From Candidatus Thorarchaeota archaeon (GTDB lineage Archaea; Asgardarchaeota; Thorarchaeia; Thorarchaeales; Thorarchaeaceae): a stretch of DNA of 7,638 bases. Positions 5,976 through 7,638 of this stretch are shown one piece after another. Within the stretch, counting starts at the first letter, position 1. Each line of letters opens with the position of its first letter. Position numbers and translations under genes: made by a program. The DNA lies in NCBI GenBank assembly GCA_030642465.1, contig DAOWNS010000079.1, positions 1 to 7,638 of the forward strand, given 5' to 3'. Under the pieces are notes generated by a model. The model ran no database searches, was not told the origin of the DNA, and saw only the letters and a program-made list of their open reading frames with translations.

Positions 5976-6679
5976 GTGCTCTCAATCTGTGCTTTCTCAG
6001 CTTCAATCGAAGCGTCAGATTCATCCTCCTCGAAGGTTTCGAATCTCCATTCCTTCAAGTTGATAGTGATGAAGCAATCCTTGCCACGCTCTGGACAATC
6101 AATGCGGATGGTGATGCGGTCAGTAGTTTTCTCTCGCACTTCCGGGTTCATGCATCCATCTTCGAGTTTCTCCATGAGGAACAAAACGAAAGTTTCAGTT
6201 ATCATGTTGAGGCTTCCCGCTATCAAAGCTTGCCCAAGCTGGGCTAGATGATGACGCTTCTTACGTCCCTCTTTCACGACTTTGACGAGACCTATCACTT
6301 CCATGCGTGAAACATGCCACCGGACCGTATCATGATGAACTCCTAGGGCCTCTGCCATCTGCTCTTGATAACAGCCGGGGTTATTCACAACGAATGCGAA
6401 GATTTTCTGAGCCGTATCACTTCGCATGGTGAGATACGCCATCTCTGCCTCTTGCGACCTGAGCATCTTAGGGAAATAGAGTCTCTTGCCGGCGAACTTG
6501 ATTGACTTGATAAGGCCCTCTCGCTCCAAGATTCTAAGGTGCCAGGTTAGAGTTCCAAGAGGTGACTCCAACATATCCACGAGCTCAAGAAGATAGGTGC
6601 CAGGATTTTCACAGAGGACTTGAAATAATTCTCTTCTGAACGGGTGCAGCAAGAGTGCTAGTCGTTTTTGCCTAGCCAT
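5972..6679 (-). CDS. Tandem winged helix-turn-helix transcriptional regulator
   Basis: The 235-residue protein has two winged-helix DNA-binding domains of the ArsR/MarR-like archaeal type. The first spans about 12-70: HPFRRELFQVL, then PGTYLLELVDML, recognition helix around LGTLTWHLRILEREGL, and wing KFAGKRLYFP. The second spans about 86-146: PGCYQEQMAEALGV, helix HHDTVRWHVSRMEVIGL, and wing EGRKKRHHL. A C-terminal extension (about 150-235) holds Cys176, Cys195 and Cys202 and a very acidic tail. The cysteines, with Cys23 and Cys103, could bind metal or sense redox state, which is inference. The ATG at 6679 has GAGG at 6691-6688, spacing 8. It is divergent from glmS across 174 bases, so it may control itself and glmS. 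It is convergent with the twin-Roadblock gene, with overlapping stops. The target and signal are not known. Confidence 0.87.
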   Translation of the reverse strand: MARQKRLALLLHPFRRELFQVLCENPGTYLLELVDMLESPLGTLTWHLRILEREGLIKSIKFAGKRLYFPKMLRSQEAEMAYLTMRSDTAQKIFAFVVNNPGCYQEQMAEALGVHHDTVRWHVSRMEVIGLVKVVKEGRKKRHHLAQLGQALIAGSLNMITETFVLFLMEKLEDGCMNPEVREKTTDRITIRIDCPERGKDCFITINLKEWRFETFEEDESDASIEAEKAQIEST

Positions 6680-6725
6680 TTCCCTATCCTCTCATGTGGC
6701 TCCTTGGCGGAACTGAGCATCCCGC

Positions 6726-6734
6726 GATAAAAGG
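6726..6734 (-). promoter_or_regulatory. Candidate TATA element for the winged-helix regulator gene
   Basis: On the minus strand this reads CCTTTTATC. It would place the transcript start near 6703, with a leader of about 24 bases that includes GAGAGGA. It abuts the 8-base palindrome AAGGCCTT at 6731-6738, a possible binding site for the regulator itself. Confidence 0.4.
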
Positions 6735-6792
6735 CCTTCGACAGGAGCCTTGAGCAGTTCTATTCTGTGGAGCGATTTCGTAATGATAGAAC

Positions 6793-6801
6793 CTTTTATT
6801 A
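6793..6801 (+). promoter_or_regulatory. Candidate TATA element for glmS
   Basis: CTTTTATTA (preceded by C at 6792) is almost the same as the element of the divergent regulator gene on the other strand. Transcription would start near 6826, about 28 bases before the TTG start. The leader is therefore too short for a riboswitch. Confidence 0.4.
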
Positions 6802-6853
6802 TGAGATGCGCCCAGCTTCGCGCGTCGAGTAGTCACGACCCTGAGGGAGTACC

Positions 6854-7638
6854 TTGTGTGGAATCACCGGCATAGTCAGTCGTAATCGCACTAACATAGG
6901 CGAGATTCTCGTGAAGTGCGGCCGGAAGCTAACCTATCGAGGCTATGATTCAGTAGGCGTAGCGGCTGTTCATAACGGCGTTGTAGATCTGAGGAAAGAT
7001 GTGGGCACAATCGATGAGGTGAATGACCAACTAGGGCTTTCGAAGATGCTTGGTGACCGTGGGATAACTCAGCTACGTTGGGCCACCTATGGTGCTCCGA
7101 CGAAAGTGAACGCGCAGCCTCACTTTGGTTGCGATGAGGTTCTATACGGCGCGCACAATGGCAATCTGCACAATTATTATGAATACAGACAAGAGCTCGT
7201 TGATGCTGGCCACATCGTGAGGTCTGAAAATGATGGTGAGCTTTGTGTGCATGCTGTAGACAAGTATTTCGAAAAGACGGGCGACATGTTTGAGGCAGTT
7301 CGTTTATCGACACACGATTTGAAGGGAGCTTTTGCATATGCTGTTGGACGGGCTGATACTCAGGAGATATACGCAGTCAAGATGGGGTCGTCTTTGGTTG
7401 CAGGAGTCAGCACGGATGAAACCATTGTATCCAGTGACCTACCTTCAATACTTCCAGTCACCAACCGAGTGATCTACCTTCAGGATGGTGAGATGGTGGT
7501 TCTTAGACCGGAAGGAGTGAAGGTCTACAGAGTTGAGGATGGAAAAGAGCTCGACAGAACGCCAGAGGTGTCCAAGGTTGATGCCAACGCTGCGGAGAAG
7601 GGAGGATTCCCACACTTCATGCTCAAAGAGATAAATGA
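6854..7638 (+). CDS. glmS: Glutamine--fructose-6-phosphate aminotransferase, N-terminal part (partial at window end)
   Basis: The enzyme makes glucosamine-6-phosphate from fructose-6-phosphate and glutamine, the entry step to UDP-GlcNAc and glycan synthesis in the cytoplasm. The visible 261 residues are the class II glutaminase (Ntn hydrolase) domain. The catalytic Cys2 opens CGITGIVS; LTYRGYDSVGVA is at 26-37, RWATYG at 75-80, NAQPH at 86-90, the oxyanion-hole HNG at 101-103 and Asp127 in SENDGE. The segment at the end, FPHFMLKEI, is the GlmS linker into the sugar isomerase domains, which lie beyond the window; PurF lacks it. The start is TTG 6854: an in-frame TGA at 6842-6844 leaves no other, and it places Cys directly after the initiator as the mechanism needs. 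GAGGGAG at 6843-6849 is the ribosome site. The frame is open to base 7638. Unusual changes are HNGNLHNY and SENDGE where most GlmS have HNGIxENY and SETDTE. Confidence 0.92.
   Translation, partial: MCGITGIVSRNRTNIGEILVKCGRKLTYRGYDSVGVAAVHNGVVDLRKDVGTIDEVNDQLGLSKMLGDRGITQLRWATYGAPTKVNAQPHFGCDEVLYGAHNGNLHNYYEYRQELVDAGHIVRSENDGELCVHAVDKYFEKTGDMFEAVRLSTHDLKGAFAYAVGRADTQEIYAVKMGSSLVAGVSTDETIVSSDLPSILPVTNRVIYLQDGEMVVLRPEGVKVYRVEDGKELDRTPEVSKVDANAAEKGGFPHFMLKEIN

Noticed and set aside
6891..7337. 148-codon open frame on the minus strand
   Set aside because: It lies opposite the glmS glutaminase domain, whose plus-strand frame has all catalytic motifs; the minus translation is rich in Cys, His and Arg and resembles nothing.

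Overview
The window looks like a chromosomal segment of an archaeon, quite possibly an Asgard (Thorarchaeota-like) lineage. The evidence is a DUF99/endonuclease dU-type protein, two Roadblock/LC7 proteins, a tandem winged-helix regulator of the archaeal type, AT-rich TATA-like elements about 25-30 bases before the expected transcript starts, and Shine-Dalgarno sequences in front of many genes. Roadblock proteins also occur in Euryarchaeota and bacteria, so the Asgard placement is inference. No rRNA, tRNA, CRISPR array, transposase or phage gene was seen.

Layout from left to right. Bases 1-1221 hold the tail of an upstream gene and an ABC-2 type permease, probably the end of an export operon. 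A dodecin-like gene follows (1315-1518), closed by a good hairpin terminator. On the minus strand come a CPBP-family intramembrane protease (1645-2451) and a single-domain Roadblock protein (2536-2928). A DUF99 gene lies on the plus strand (3214-3882). It converges on a membrane-anchored BMP/PnrA-like binding protein on the minus strand (3977-5080), with a cluster of inverted repeats between and across their 3' ends. A tandem two-domain Roadblock protein (5259-5975, plus) is divergent from the BMP gene. Its stop codon overlaps that of a tandem winged-helix regulator (5972-6679, minus). Divergent from the regulator is the start of glmS (6854 to the window end). The glmS reading frame opens with TTG directly before the catalytic cysteine codon and runs off the window.

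Most genes appear to be single transcription units with their own promoters; there is no large operon. The genes suggest a mix of membrane export, surface sensing or solute capture, small-GTPase-type regulation (Roadblock), DNA or RNA repair (DUF99) and amino-sugar synthesis (GlmS). The regulator sits next to glmS across a short two-promoter region, so a regulatory link is possible but unproven. I found no convincing new multi-gene system. The most unusual individual signals are a dodecin lacking both flavin-contacting residues, an orphan BMP protein anchored by a membrane helix with sequons only in its C-terminal half, and a twin-Roadblock protein with no GTPase beside it.
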